64,000 nt of DNA from UBA12087 sp964370815 (GTDB lineage: Bacteria; Chloroflexota; Anaerolineae; Anaerolineales; Villigracilaceae), in contig CAYJKQ010000005.1 of NCBI GenBank assembly GCA_964370815.1, positions 62,001-126,000 on the forward strand. The letters run 5' to 3'. Each line of letters opens with the position of its first letter. Position 1 is the stretch's first letter. Of this stretch, positions 17,629-25,994 are shown piece after piece. The translations under genes and the position numbers were made by a program. Below the pieces are notes generated by a model that was not told the DNA's origin, ran no database searches, and worked only from the letters and a program-made list of their open reading frames with translations.

Positions 17629-18783
17629 CTAATCGTTTATGAACTCTTCCATTTCACGACAAAGGTAGTAGTTGTAGTCATTGTCGTACCTTGCAATGCC
17701 TTTCCATCTTTTCTGCATATGCATCAAGTAAGAATAGTCGCACGACTTTGTAAGTCTCTTCCTCTTCTGACTCCAGTCGCTAAGTCCCGAAACAAGACCT
17801 AATGCTACTCCGGCGCCTGTAATAACTAGAAGTGTTGTGGTATCCAGATCCTTCCCACCGATCAAAGTGGCTACTTTTGTCGCCACTGGAAAAGTAAGGC
17901 TTTTGAGCCCCGTCAATCCTGCGATACTGAGCGCTGATAAACTGTCTCTGAAATCTTTTAATGAAACATCAATTTCCTTATTCATATCTTGAATCAAATC
18001 TCGTACAACTCGGTCATCATCGCACTCAGAAAGCTTTTTTGCCCAGGTCTGCATTGCGATCAGAAGTCGTTGTCGTTCTTCACGGTGGTTCTCGCGGAAA
18101 GCAAGGATGTCTTTTGGCTTTATAGAAAGGATGTCTTCTGGAAGGAATTCGCGTACAACCAAAGTTACTAGCTGCTGCGAGAACTCCTCACGAGGAAAGC
18201 CCTCGACTGCTCCGCTGTATTTGAAATAAGTCGCGCCTGTCCAAGCGGGTACACTATCAGACAACATCTGGAGATGGTTTCGTTCGGCAACAACATTAGC
18301 GAGATAGGTCATGTAGTGTGCGGTAAAATCCTTTGGAACATACAACCAATCGCCATGAGCTGTACCCGCTCCTTGAGCGATGATCATATTTCTGAGAACT
18401 ACGTCAACTTTGTCCATATGCAATCGGCGGTAATCATCAGTCATTACTAGATCCAAAGCCGCCGCATCCCATTCACAAGAATCCAACCTGTTCATAAACT
18501 CTTCGGCTATCAAAGAGGTATAATTGTCGGGGTGAATAGGCAGACCAATCTCGCCTGACTCCATGAGGGCTAGGACATTGGAAGGGTCATTTGGTTGATA
18601 TCCCCTAGGCACAATGCGATAGAGCCGATCCCATAATAGGGATGCACTCCACAGCCATTCATAATTGGTAAACTCAATCGTCGGATAGTATAGAGCGTAA
18701 TTATTCATCATGTTTGTCCAATTGTCTGCATTAGCGTTATCGGAATCCTTTTGCATTATCTCGCAAAATCTAGCAAAACGCAC
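17629..18783 (-). CDS. Hypothetical protein with C-terminal hydrophobic segment
   Basis: The protein is 384 aa and I do not recognise the family. Most of it is soluble and rich in Trp/Tyr and acidic residues. Residues about 280-335 hold a helical hydrophobic stretch (TLLVITGAGVALGLVSGL) flanked by KRKR, which could be a membrane or hairpin segment. The C-terminus ends in a Tyr-rich NDYNYYLCREMEEF. It stands alone: 215 bp from the 333-aa gene and 54 bp from the 274-aa gene, both on the same strand. Its place between two defence-rich stretches makes a defence role possible, but nothing in the sequence shows it. Confidence 0.55.
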   Translation of the reverse strand: MRFARFCEIMQKDSDNANADNWTNMMNNYALYYPTIEFTNYEWLWSASLLWDRLYRIVPRGYQPNDPSNVLALMESGEIGLPIHPDNYTSLIAEEFMNRLDSCEWDAAALDLVMTDDYRRLHMDKVDVVLRNMIIAQGAGTAHGDWLYVPKDFTAHYMTYLANVVAERNHLQMLSDSVPAWTGATYFKYSGAVEGFPREEFSQQLVTLVVREFLPEDILSIKPKDILAFRENHREERQRLLIAMQTWAKKLSECDDDRVVRDLIQDMNKEIDVSLKDFRDSLSALSIAGLTGLKSLTFPVATKVATLIGGKDLDTTTLLVITGAGVALGLVSGLSDWSQKRKRLTKSCDYSYLMHMQKRWKGIARYDNDYNYYLCREMEEFIND

Positions 18784-18837
18784 TAATACGAAAGTGGCAG
18801 AGACTCTATCCGCTTGGAGCCGATGTTAAGCGCCGCT

Positions 18838-19662
18838 TTATTTGGGTATAGTTGGAAATGGCATATACCCAAGACGATCCAAAGCATCTTTGTGCTCTTT
18901 TGAAGACTGGGACCATCTTTTCAAGAGCTCCTTAAACCACTTGTCAGCCTTATCGGATTCATCATTCGCCGTGAGGCCAGCGTTACGCATTGTATAAAAT
19001 GCAGAATTGTTGGCTGCTGTTAATATTACAGCTTTCACAATAATGTCTTCAGGACGCGTATCAGGTAAAGCCATTAAAGGAAAGCCACCATCGGTAAATG
19101 CAGGTCCAACGATATCATCACGCCCTCCCACAACATGGCGCAAAGGAATTGGGTTTCCGTGTTTTAGGCTGCACAGAAAGAGATAGGATGCTCCTATCAG
19201 ATCAATTTCCTTTTTGAGGACAGAAGAATTTCCTTGCTTGTTTGCTCGCCGGAGATTCTGTTCAGCTTCAGCACGAATCATCTGATTGGGTCGCCATACG
19301 AATTCTTGAGAGTTTGAGTGTTTGGTAAAGCGCTCTGCAAGTGAATCATCGTCAAGAATGTAATTCGAGTACAAGCGTGTCTCGAAAAGTGAGCTGGCTA
19401 TCGCTGCTGCTTCGGAAGTGTACCCTCGAACAAGGAGCAATGACGTCGCACGCAATGAAGTAAGTGCGCGTTTGAGAAGCATATGCTGAACGAGCATAGA
19501 AACTGTTTGTATTCTATTCTTGGAAATTTCTACAACCCAAGGTGAGTGATTGAGGATCCATGCCGTTGAATCAAGCAGAGGTTGAAGTACCTTCGAGAGC
19601 TCAGGAAGTGCAGCGGTCTCAAGGGCTTCAAGAATCTGTATCTGATTTATTTCTCTCTCCAT
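18838..19662 (-). CDS. Hypothetical DUF5677-like helical protein
   Basis: The protein is 274 aa and almost all helical. The segment SEAAAIASSLFETRLYSNYI with a following ERFTKHSNSQEF stretch recalls DUF5677-type proteins, where a Ser/Arg-rich helix and a downstream HG motif (here CSLKHGNP near residue 165) recur. The function of that family is unknown. It starts with a canonical ATG about 55 bp upstream of the 384-aa gene and may be co-transcribed with it. There is no membrane segment or enzyme motif. Confidence 0.5.
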   Translation of the reverse strand: MEREINQIQILEALETAALPELSKVLQPLLDSTAWILNHSPWVVEISKNRIQTVSMLVQHMLLKRALTSLRATSLLLVRGYTSEAAAIASSLFETRLYSNYILDDDSLAERFTKHSNSQEFVWRPNQMIRAEAEQNLRRANKQGNSSVLKKEIDLIGASYLFLCSLKHGNPIPLRHVVGGRDDIVGPAFTDGGFPLMALPDTRPEDIIVKAVILTAANNSAFYTMRNAGLTANDESDKADKWFKELLKRWSQSSKEHKDALDRLGYMPFPTIPK

Positions 19663-20197
19663 GAATTTGCCCTTACACTTGTCAGCTAATGCACCTAACC
19701 ATGATTGATTCCACTACAGTAACTCAATTTTCAAAAAATACAAACAATTCTTTCCCACTTTGATGGTCTTTCCATTGTTTTCGAGAGCAAATTGCAGTTA
19801 TTCGATTCTATTTTGATATATTTCTCCCATATTCACTCTTGAAAATTCCGAACTAACTTTTTTACAGGAGACTCATGAATCAAAAAGAATATTTACATTA
19901 TATGCAATTTCGCATGATATATAAGTGCAGTATATAACCAATTTCCTCTAAAGACAATAACCCTATTATTTTCGTCTATTGATGGCAGAGGCAATCACCT
20001 CCATCCAACAGCAGTGACGAACAGGGCAATATCTCCCTTTGGTATAGCCCCGGCCATAGTGATATCTTACTTTTATTCTAGGATAATAAACTCCCGATCA
20101 TCCATTTTCATTTAGCATCCTTCGACTGATCTACTATCCTTGCTTCAACAATAGTTGCTTCTATCTGGACCATATTTTATTATGGATGATTCCCCCA
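19663..20197. other. Intergenic stretch, no gene seen
   Basis: This 535-bp AT-rich stretch holds no convincing reading frame on either strand and no recognisable RNA gene. Short hairpins are possible around 20045-20070. I see nothing else. Confidence 0.5.
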
Positions 20198-20476
20198 TTA
20201 GAAATGTCCACCATTCTGCATAAAGATTTCCATTTGACAGACTTCACAAATCCCAAAATCCTCATATGCATCTCTGGAAAGAGAATCTGGAATCTCATCT
20301 ACGATGACTTCTGCTCCACAGTACCGACATTCGCCTCGCTTAGAGGTCAAAGGCTTATTTGCTGATGATGAGTTCCGGTATGAATTATCTCTCCCCTTAG
20401 CTTGCTTTGAGAACTCATCATAAATCCATACAAAAATGATTAGCAGAAAAACGCCAACAAAACACAAACCCTCCAT
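20198..20476 (-). CDS. Small membrane-anchored zinc-ribbon protein
   Basis: The ATG at 20476 is preferred over the in-frame one at 20515 because AAAGGAGAAA lies just before it. The product is 92 aa. It has one N-terminal transmembrane helix (residues about 3-17, GLCFVGVFLLIIFVW), a short Ser/Arg linker, then two Cys pairs (CRYCGAE and CEVCQME) forming a probable zinc ribbon. The function is unknown. It lies at the edge of the integrative element and could belong to either side. Confidence 0.55.
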   Translation of the reverse strand: MEGLCFVGVFLLIIFVWIYDEFSKQAKGRDNSYRNSSSANKPLTSKRGECRYCGAEVIVDEIPDSLSRDAYEDFGICEVCQMEIFMQNGGHF

Positions 20477-20725
20477 GATATTTTCTCCTTTATTGAATGA
20501 GTTAAAAATATACACAACAAGATTTCATATCAATTCAGATATGAGGCTCCATCCTAAGCCAAAAGTGCTACAGGACCAAAATGGAAAACGTGATTGACAG
20601 TTAATTGACAGTTAACAGAATAGGAAGTGTAGATAACATTGAAAATATAGACGGATTAACCCCCATATGTAGAACAATGTAGACAGGTGACCACCATATA
20701 TACTGTTTATAGAACATTTGAGCCA

Positions 20726-20769
20726 ACTCTTAATCAATTGGTTCGCGGTTCGAGCCCGCGGTCGGTCAC
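20726..20769 (+). other. att core: 3' part of a tRNA-Lys(CTT) gene
   Basis: The sequence contains the tRNA-Lys anticodon loop actCTTaatc (20726-20735), a complete T-arm with stem CGCGG/CCGCG and loop TTCGAGC (20744-20761), and a 3' acceptor-like GTCGGTCAC. There is no D-arm or 5' acceptor strand upstream, so this is not a full tRNA. A tRNA 3' end beside a tyrosine integrase is the classic attachment site. The integrase gene lies 3' of the core. The matching half was not found elsewhere in the window. Confidence 0.7.
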
Positions 20770-20818
20770 TATATATGGGGGTTTTTCCCCTATAACCCCC
20801 CACATATGGGAATAAAAT

Positions 20819-20844
20819 GACTCCTGAAACGGAGTCTCTTTTTT
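20819..20844 (+). terminator. Rho-independent terminator
   Basis: A perfect 6-bp stem GACTCC/GGAGTC with loop TGAAAC is followed by TCTTTTTT. It lies between the att core and the end of the convergent integrase gene. With the A-run on the other side it might also work for the minus strand. Confidence 0.65.
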
Positions 20845-20887
20845 ACTACAGCAACCTTACAGCAACCCAATTATTTCCAAACCAGGA

Positions 20888-22078
20888 TCATTGGGGCTGA
20901 ATGGTTACAGAGTAAGACGATGATGGTTCCTTGATCTTATTCAAGACTTCACTCACTTCGATAGGAACCAGAATCTCATCCATCTTTTCAGCAGCTTCTT
21001 CCTGCATTGATGGGAGTACGTGAGAATAAGTATTCAAAGTCAGACTGATATCGGAGTGCCCCAGGCGTTCCTGTACAATCTTTGGATGAGTTCCTTGCTG
21101 CAACATCAAGGTTGCTGCCGTATGTCTAAGGTCGTGGAAACGAATATCAGGTAACCCAGCTTTCCTCAGGGTATCCTTGAAATCTTTGTACATATTGCTT
21201 GGATCCATGGGCGTGCCGAGCGTGGATGGAAATAGCAGATCATTCTCTTGCCATCTATTCCCAGCCGATACACGTTCCATTTGTTGGTAGTTGAGATGTT
21301 CCCGCAACTTGGCAATCATTCCTGTACTGAGCACGATCATCCGCTTTCCAGATGCGGTCTTTGGTTCGGTGAACACCATACCTTTTCCCTGGATCCATTG
21401 CAACTGGCGCTGAACCCTGAGATGCTTCTTCTCCCAATCCAGATCAGACCATCTCAAACCAAATAGTTCTCCCTCACGTAGACCGGTGGAAACTGCCATC
21501 CAAAATAGGGCTTCATACCTCAGATCTTTGGCAGCAGACAGGAATACCCTCACCTGGGAATCATTCAGCGTGTTCATTTCCTTGCGCTTCAATTTCGGGA
21601 GAGTTACGCCAGGTGCGGGATTTCGCCCGATCATACCCCACCTTATAGCAATATTTAGTGCACGACGTAAAACACTATGGATGTAACGAACCATCCGTGG
21701 ACTTGTCCCTTTCTTAGTTTCAGCATTGATTAGTGCCTGTATCTGATCGGTACGAAGATCCTTGAGTTTTATCCGTCCTAAGACTGGAATCAGATGCAAA
21801 CGAATGATCCCCTCATACTGCACTATTGTATTAGGGTGGACCGACGATCTGTATGATATTAACCATTGATTCAAAAACTCTTCCAGAGTTGTTTTAGCTC
21901 CTTCCAATGTCAAGCCATTCTGAACCTGATTCAGCGTTTTCTTAAGCCATTCCCGACATTCAGCCTGGGTTTTGAAATACTTGCTGATGCGCTTGCTTTG
22001 GATGGAAACTGAAACAGTCCATAATCCATCCTTGCGTTGATAAATACTGCCTTCGTTTTGACCTCGTTTTCTAGCCAT
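20888..22078 (-). CDS. Tyrosine recombinase/integrase of the element
   Basis: The ATG at 22078 is preferred; AAAAAGGAGAATAGT precedes it and the protein then begins MARKRGQNEGSIYQRKDG, the usual start of the AP2-like arm-binding domain. The product is 396 aa. It has a SAM-like core-binding domain (about 55-145) and the catalytic domain (about 165-370) with the Arg in STGLREGELFGLRW, HDLRHTAATLML, LGHSDISLTLNTY with the catalytic Tyr. All five catalytic positions appear present, so the enzyme is probably active. It catalyses site-specific integration, here most likely at the 3' end of tRNA-Lys(CTT) seen 120 bp away. Short iterons directly upstream (22103-22141) may be its arm sites or control its expression. 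Confidence 0.9.
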   Translation of the reverse strand: MARKRGQNEGSIYQRKDGLWTVSVSIQSKRISKYFKTQAECREWLKKTLNQVQNGLTLEGAKTTLEEFLNQWLISYRSSVHPNTIVQYEGIIRLHLIPVLGRIKLKDLRTDQIQALINAETKKGTSPRMVRYIHSVLRRALNIAIRWGMIGRNPAPGVTLPKLKRKEMNTLNDSQVRVFLSAAKDLRYEALFWMAVSTGLREGELFGLRWSDLDWEKKHLRVQRQLQWIQGKGMVFTEPKTASGKRMIVLSTGMIAKLREHLNYQQMERVSAGNRWQENDLLFPSTLGTPMDPSNMYKDFKDTLRKAGLPDIRFHDLRHTAATLMLQQGTHPKIVQERLGHSDISLTLNTYSHVLPSMQEEAAEKMDEILVPIEVSEVLNKIKEPSSSYSVTIQPQ

Positions 22079-22102
22079 ACTATTCTCCTTTTTGAAATAT
22101 AT

Positions 22103-22141
22103 GTGTAGAAGTGTAGAACTGTAGAAGCGTAGATGCGTAGA
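22103..22141 (-). repeat. Tandem 8-9 bp iterons upstream of integrase
   Basis: Five head-to-tail copies of a GTAGA-centred unit (GTGTAGAA, GTGTAGAAC, TGTAGAAG, CGTAGATG, CGTAGAG) sit between the integrase start and the helicase stop, and an inverted GTCTACAC follows at 22162-22169. The same unit recurs near both ends of the element (20627-20690 loosely, 28720-28755 clearly). These could be arm-type integrase sites, excisionase sites or replication iterons. Confidence 0.65.
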
Positions 22142-22179
22142 GCCTTCTTCATACATTTCACGTCTACACAATTTTGAAC

Positions 22180-23547
22180 TTACTGTTTGATATGATACAG
22201 AAATGTCTTTCCTTCAGGGATTTTTTCGACAACACCCTCGTTTATCAAAATATCGAGATTGCTTTGGATATCATTAACGTACAAATGAGTCTGTTGTGAA
22301 ATTTCACGAACCGGCAATGGCCCTTTCTTTTTAAGTGTGTTAATGACTTTCTCCTTCGAGCTGGTTTTCTGATCCTGTTGTTTATGCTTGCCAAGTTGCT
22401 CATAGAGATAATGCAGGCTCTTACGAAATTCTTCCGTGATCTCAACTGCTTTTGCCCAATGAGAGCGAGTGATGGTATTACTATTACCCAAGCTCGCAAA
22501 CAACATGGAAATACGTAACGCAAATTCCGGAAACCGGACATAGTTACCATCAAGATCATACAGATTATTGCTCTTGATGATTTCGGTAAGACCATCTAAA
22601 TATTCATAATAGCCCTCAAACACTTCTTCATTAAGGATCAAAACTTCTTGCGTAAGTTTTATTTTGGGATCATCTTGTTCAATCTCGACCTTAGGTGTTC
22701 CCAACCTTTTATGCCATTCCTTTAGTGGGATGATTAGTGAATCAGGAATTTGTCTTTCGCCCTTTGGGAATCTGCCAGTAGGAGGATCGACTTCAGGAGG
22801 TGCAGCAAAAAGATAACGTGCAAAAAAACCATCACCCCAATAGGGAGAACCAGGAGATGCAATATTCTTTAAGTCAGAAGGAGTAGTACAGCCTAGAAAT
22901 GCGAGATACGGATATTGGACTATATCAAGACCACGACCAACGGTACCGCTATCGAATAAACTTTCATTATCGTCCAAAATTCTGAATATACTATGGAAAG
23001 CAGCCATTGGGCTTTCGCTTCGTCGCATGGCATTGAATAACATGCCTGCTTCATCGAAATACCAACCACGTTGGCCGATAAATGCAACCTTCTGTTTGAA
23101 ATCATCCTTCTTTGCGATGGAAAATTCACCATATTTATCAGGTAACTTCAAGGACATCAAATTGATCATCTTTTCCGGGGTACATTTTGGAAGAAGCAAA
23201 AAGCCCAGTCCACATTTCCCAAGGAGTTCTTTGGCGATCTGTGCAGTAGTTGACTTTGTCCACATTCCTGTTCGTCCTACGAGGAGGATTGTCAAATTCG
23301 TGGAACGGTTTTTACCTAACGGCGTTGTCACACGTCTGGCCGCTATTGTGGAAAGAATCCAGAGGCCACAAGCCAAATGATAAAGTTCATATGCTCTTGG
23401 ACTCCATATACGACTGAACTGAATATATTTATCAAGCCATGGACAAGCGTCTTTGCCTATACCTGCATCGGGGTGGCAATTTTCTGGTAATTCGAAGGAA
23501 TTGAAACTTGAATTATTATCGAGAGAAGGTGTATACTTATTTAACAT
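22180..23547 (-). CDS. DUF3987-like replication helicase/ATPase with C-terminal winged helix
   Basis: The protein is 455 aa. The segment LLVGRTGMWTKSTTAQI (about 90-106) is an unusual Walker A and GWYFDEAG (about 160) a Walker B. A later LGCTTPSDL fits a sensor 1-like strand. These match the DUF3987 group of mobile-element helicases that accompany primases or replicate integrative elements. The last ~65 residues (from EKVINTLKKKGPLPVREIS) form a winged helix. It sits 101 bp upstream of the integrase gene and is the main candidate for element replication. No separate primase is seen. The odd Walker A (Trp-Thr before Lys-Ser) is worth noting. Confidence 0.65.
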   Translation of the reverse strand: MLNKYTPSLDNNSSFNSFELPENCHPDAGIGKDACPWLDKYIQFSRIWSPRAYELYHLACGLWILSTIAARRVTTPLGKNRSTNLTILLVGRTGMWTKSTTAQIAKELLGKCGLGFLLLPKCTPEKMINLMSLKLPDKYGEFSIAKKDDFKQKVAFIGQRGWYFDEAGMLFNAMRRSESPMAAFHSIFRILDDNESLFDSGTVGRGLDIVQYPYLAFLGCTTPSDLKNIASPGSPYWGDGFFARYLFAAPPEVDPPTGRFPKGERQIPDSLIIPLKEWHKRLGTPKVEIEQDDPKIKLTQEVLILNEEVFEGYYEYLDGLTEIIKSNNLYDLDGNYVRFPEFALRISMLFASLGNSNTITRSHWAKAVEITEEFRKSLHYLYEQLGKHKQQDQKTSSKEKVINTLKKKGPLPVREISQQTHLYVNDIQSNLDILINEGVVEKIPEGKTFLYHIKQ

Positions 23548-23587
23548 TGCGATTCTCCTGTTTGAGGGTGACTTGCAATTCGGTGAC

Positions 23588-23617
23588 CCGAACTTGCTGT
23601 CTCACCAGCAAGTTCGG
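23588..23617. promoter_or_regulatory. Perfect 12-bp inverted repeat
   Basis: CCGAACTTGCTG is followed by the 6-base loop TCTCAC and its exact complement, then CTTTT on the plus strand. Two direct GGTGAC copies lie just before it (23567-23572, 23582-23587). It lies in the 159-bp gap between the excisionase-like gene and the helicase start, upstream of the helicase. It could be a plus-strand terminator, an operator, or a replication start hairpin. Confidence 0.6.
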
Positions 23618-23706
23618 CTTTTAAGAACTTGTCAGAATTATGTTTTCGTACTTTTCCAAATTTGAAAATAAAATTCCATCCGATTTTCCATCCGAGAAAT
23701 TTCATC

Positions 23707-23922
23707 TTAGGTTCTATCCAAGTGATCAAAATATTTATTATTGTTATCAGCATTTGACATATTTTTTTGAATAAAATTATCCAATTCCAAAGATGACACT
23801 CTTACTGTTCTACCGAACCTTACAGAAACTATCTCACCATTTGAAATGAGCCTATAAGCAAGTGCCTTACTGATCTTTAGTATCCTTGAAATATCTGTGC
23901 CTGTGAGAAATGTGGTATCCAT
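23707..23922 (-). CDS. Excisionase-like HTH protein (MerR/HTH_17 type)
   Basis: The protein is 71 aa. It reads LTGTDISRILKISKALAYRLI, then GRTVRVSSLELDNFI, the usual pattern of the excisionase-family winged HTH. Such proteins direct integrase towards excision or act as small regulators. It is separated from the helicase by 159 bp containing a 12-bp palindrome that may be its binding site (inference). Spacing and strand fit a single element module. Confidence 0.75.
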   Translation of the reverse strand: MDTTFLTGTDISRILKISKALAYRLISNGEIVSVRFGRTVRVSSLELDNFIQKNMSNADNNNKYFDHLDRT

Positions 23923-24040
23923 AGCTACTCCTTTAGAGAACCGACTCTATATAGAATAAAAAATCTGTATGCCATGAGTATACAGATATTAATAAATAAT
24001 TCATTGTAGAATTGTCGAAGTTATGTCGAGAATGTCTAGA

Positions 24041-24688
24041 TTATGTCGATGTTACATCGGAATTTTCCTTTTTTGGTGGTTCGATAAGATTTGCAGCTTT
24101 AGCACGATAAATAAGAGATAAAACTTCTCTAGAATATGGATAACTTGGATAATTTTTTATTATAAATGAACCCATATGTTTTAACCCACCTGGAAAATCC
24201 GAAGGATCAAGTTTATAAGCAATAAATCTCCACTTTCCTAATCGGGTTTGATTCTTGGGAAGTTTTGATTTTAAGTAATCGACATCATTTGGATCGTCTA
24301 AAACTGAATACTTATCTCGCAGATGTGTTACATAATGTTCCCAAAAACTTGCGACACCTTGCCATGTGCACACCAATCGCAAGTCAAGTGGTTTTGGTTT
24401 CCGCTTATATACATATGAAAAATCCACATATCCCAAAATATGAGGTATTCCATTATTGTAAAACAGATCATCTTCTGATTTACCTGGAATCTGATACAAG
24501 AGTAAACGATTCAGTTTATTGGGATCTTCTGTAACCGATCCCTGCATACTTAAGCCTTCCCACATCCAAAATGCTGCCGATGTTCGGAAACTACTCTCTA
24601 GTGAAAATTTATCAATATCCAAGCGGAATTTAGCAATCACGATTTCTTTATGGATGTCTATCAACCCTGAATTAGATTTTTTGTCCAT
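24041..24688 (-). CDS. Hypothetical element protein
   Basis: The protein is 215 aa and is not recognised. It is a mixed alpha/beta soluble protein, Trp-rich in the first half, with no signal peptide or membrane helix. It lies upstream of the excisionase-like gene on the same strand, 118 bp away, so it is probably an early gene of the element. Its start codon is preceded only by a weak purine stretch (GAGAAGAAT). Confidence 0.5.
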   Translation of the reverse strand: MDKKSNSGLIDIHKEIVIAKFRLDIDKFSLESSFRTSAAFWMWEGLSMQGSVTEDPNKLNRLLLYQIPGKSEDDLFYNNGIPHILGYVDFSYVYKRKPKPLDLRLVCTWQGVASFWEHYVTHLRDKYSVLDDPNDVDYLKSKLPKNQTRLGKWRFIAYKLDPSDFPGGLKHMGSFIIKNYPSYPYSREVLSLIYRAKAANLIEPPKKENSDVTST

Positions 24689-24940
24689 ATTCTTCTCAAA
24701 ATTATCTGTGTAGGATTACAGAACTCTTCAATATTGTATCAATAATAATGCAAAACTGGCCAACAAATGGTCTGCTAATTGGTTAGAACCTTCATCAATA
24801 GCTAGGAGAACATCAATCACTTCCTCTATGCCTCTCATAGTCAGGCTATAAAAAAGTACCAATACCACTTTCCCGGCTCTCATCTATTTCCAGCGGAAAA
24901 TATCGGAGTAAATGGCGATAAATGTGTGTATAATAGGGTT

Positions 24941-25279
24941 ATGGAATGCCCTAAATGTCACGACTCACTCAAACAATCCAAGAACGGCAAAACTGCCTCT
25001 GGCAGTCAACGATACCGCTGTTTTCAATGCCAACACAGCTATACACCCAACAAAAAAGCACATGGATACAGTGCCAGGGTACGTCGGGAAGCCATTCACC
25101 TTTATTTATATGGCATAAGCTCACGGCGGATCGGACTTCGACTCCGCGTCGATCATCAAACCGTAGCGAACTGGATCAAGGAAGATGCCAGGAAATATCC
25201 TGGCATGCCAGTTCCCGATAAAATGCGAAAAGCAGATATAGATCGGTATTTCAAGACCATCGACAAAATAAAAATATGA
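24941..25279 (+). pseudogene. IS1-like transposase N-terminal remnant
   Basis: The 112-aa frame from the ATG at 24941 starts MECPKCHDSLKQSKNGK, then YRCFQCQHSYT. This is the zinc ribbon of IS1/InsA-type proteins. An HTH follows (GISSRRIGLRLRVDHQTVANWI). The frame ends after KTIDKIKI and no catalytic DDE part is recognisable downstream, so only the DNA-binding half remains. It is on the plus strand while every neighbour is on the minus strand, as expected for an insertion. The remnant probably extends to about 25475, where it abuts a truncated gene. Confidence 0.65.
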
Positions 25280-25475
25280 TCTACATCATCTCGATCGTAT
25301 TTGTGCTCTACTTTTATTTCTCTACTGCTACAACCACCGCTAACTCGAAAGCCGTCTCTTTCCTGCTTATTCGTTCCACTTGATTGATTTCGTTTCCTCA
25401 CCAAAATAGCCATCCCCAACCTATTTTGCAGTCATTTGGTTATCTGCTCTTGAGCAAAGACCAGATTCAGTACAA

Positions 25476-25625
25476 TTACGATGTGTTGGTTGGCTTTAAT
25501 AATAGACTTGAGTGGGACAGTACTGAACTTGCACGGTAACTCGTACAGAGCTCATCGAAACATATTTCATCAAGTTCATTCAACCAGGTTTCAAAACGAT
25601 CGTTGGAGGTGATTTCGGGTAACAT
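25476..25625 (-). pseudogene. Short, probably truncated element gene
   Basis: A strong ribosome-binding site GGAAGGAGAAATATCC precedes the ATG at 25625. The product would be 49 aa, starting MLPEITSNDRFETWLNELDE and with CFDELCTSYR. The acidic amphipathic start resembles small proteins that accompany ArdC genes, but the end (from about residue 31) is Ser-rich and loses that character. Together with the IS remnant next to it this suggests the 3' part was lost. It could also be an intact small gene. Confidence 0.45.
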
Positions 25626-25676
25626 GGATATTTCTCCTTCCGGTCAATAAGGCGGGCCGGAACGCCACATAAAAGA

Positions 25677-25994
25677 TCAAGTATGAATTTGCCATCCGCT
25701 TGAAGGAATGAGGTTCACCGAAAAGCTGGGAGCACCTCCATCACCCCCGTGATCAAGTTTTCTATGGTAAATCAGCCCACCAGATAGACCTCGTTGGTGG
25801 GTTGGGCTAAATTCTGACCATGTAAAGGAAAATGGGGCAAAATCTATGTACAGTTCCACAGTCCAGAGATCAGGCAGGCAGATGGTTAACCTATTCAGAC
25901 ATCTCTCGAATTGTTCACGCTGGTTGATCTGGTCTGCGAAGTTGCGGACATCCTGCATGTGTTCAGGGCATTTCACGACCAGTTTATCGTTCAT
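25677..25994 (-). CDS. Small DUF4120-like protein following ArdC
   Basis: The protein is 105 aa with CPEHMQDVRNFADQI near the start, a VELYIDFAPFSF middle and a C-terminal SFSVNLIPSSGWQIHT. Similar small proteins recur beside ArdC genes on mobile elements; I know no function for them. Its start overlaps the ArdC stop by 4 bp, so translation is coupled. Confidence 0.55.
   Translation of the reverse strand: MNDKLVVKCPEHMQDVRNFADQINQREQFERCLNRLTICLPDLWTVELYIDFAPFSFTWSEFSPTHQRGLSGGLIYHRKLDHGGDGGAPSFSVNLIPSSGWQIHT

Noticed and set aside
20740..20769. Complete tRNA gene
   Set aside because: T-arm and anticodon loop are present but there is no D-arm or 5' acceptor strand.
20612..20803. 63-codon minus-strand frame over the att core
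   Set aside because: It reads through the tRNA-derived core and palindromic sequence; no ribosome-binding site; low coding character.
22095..22170. CRISPR array
   Set aside because: The GTAGA-type units are 8-9 bp and contiguous, without spacers; no cas gene is present in the window.
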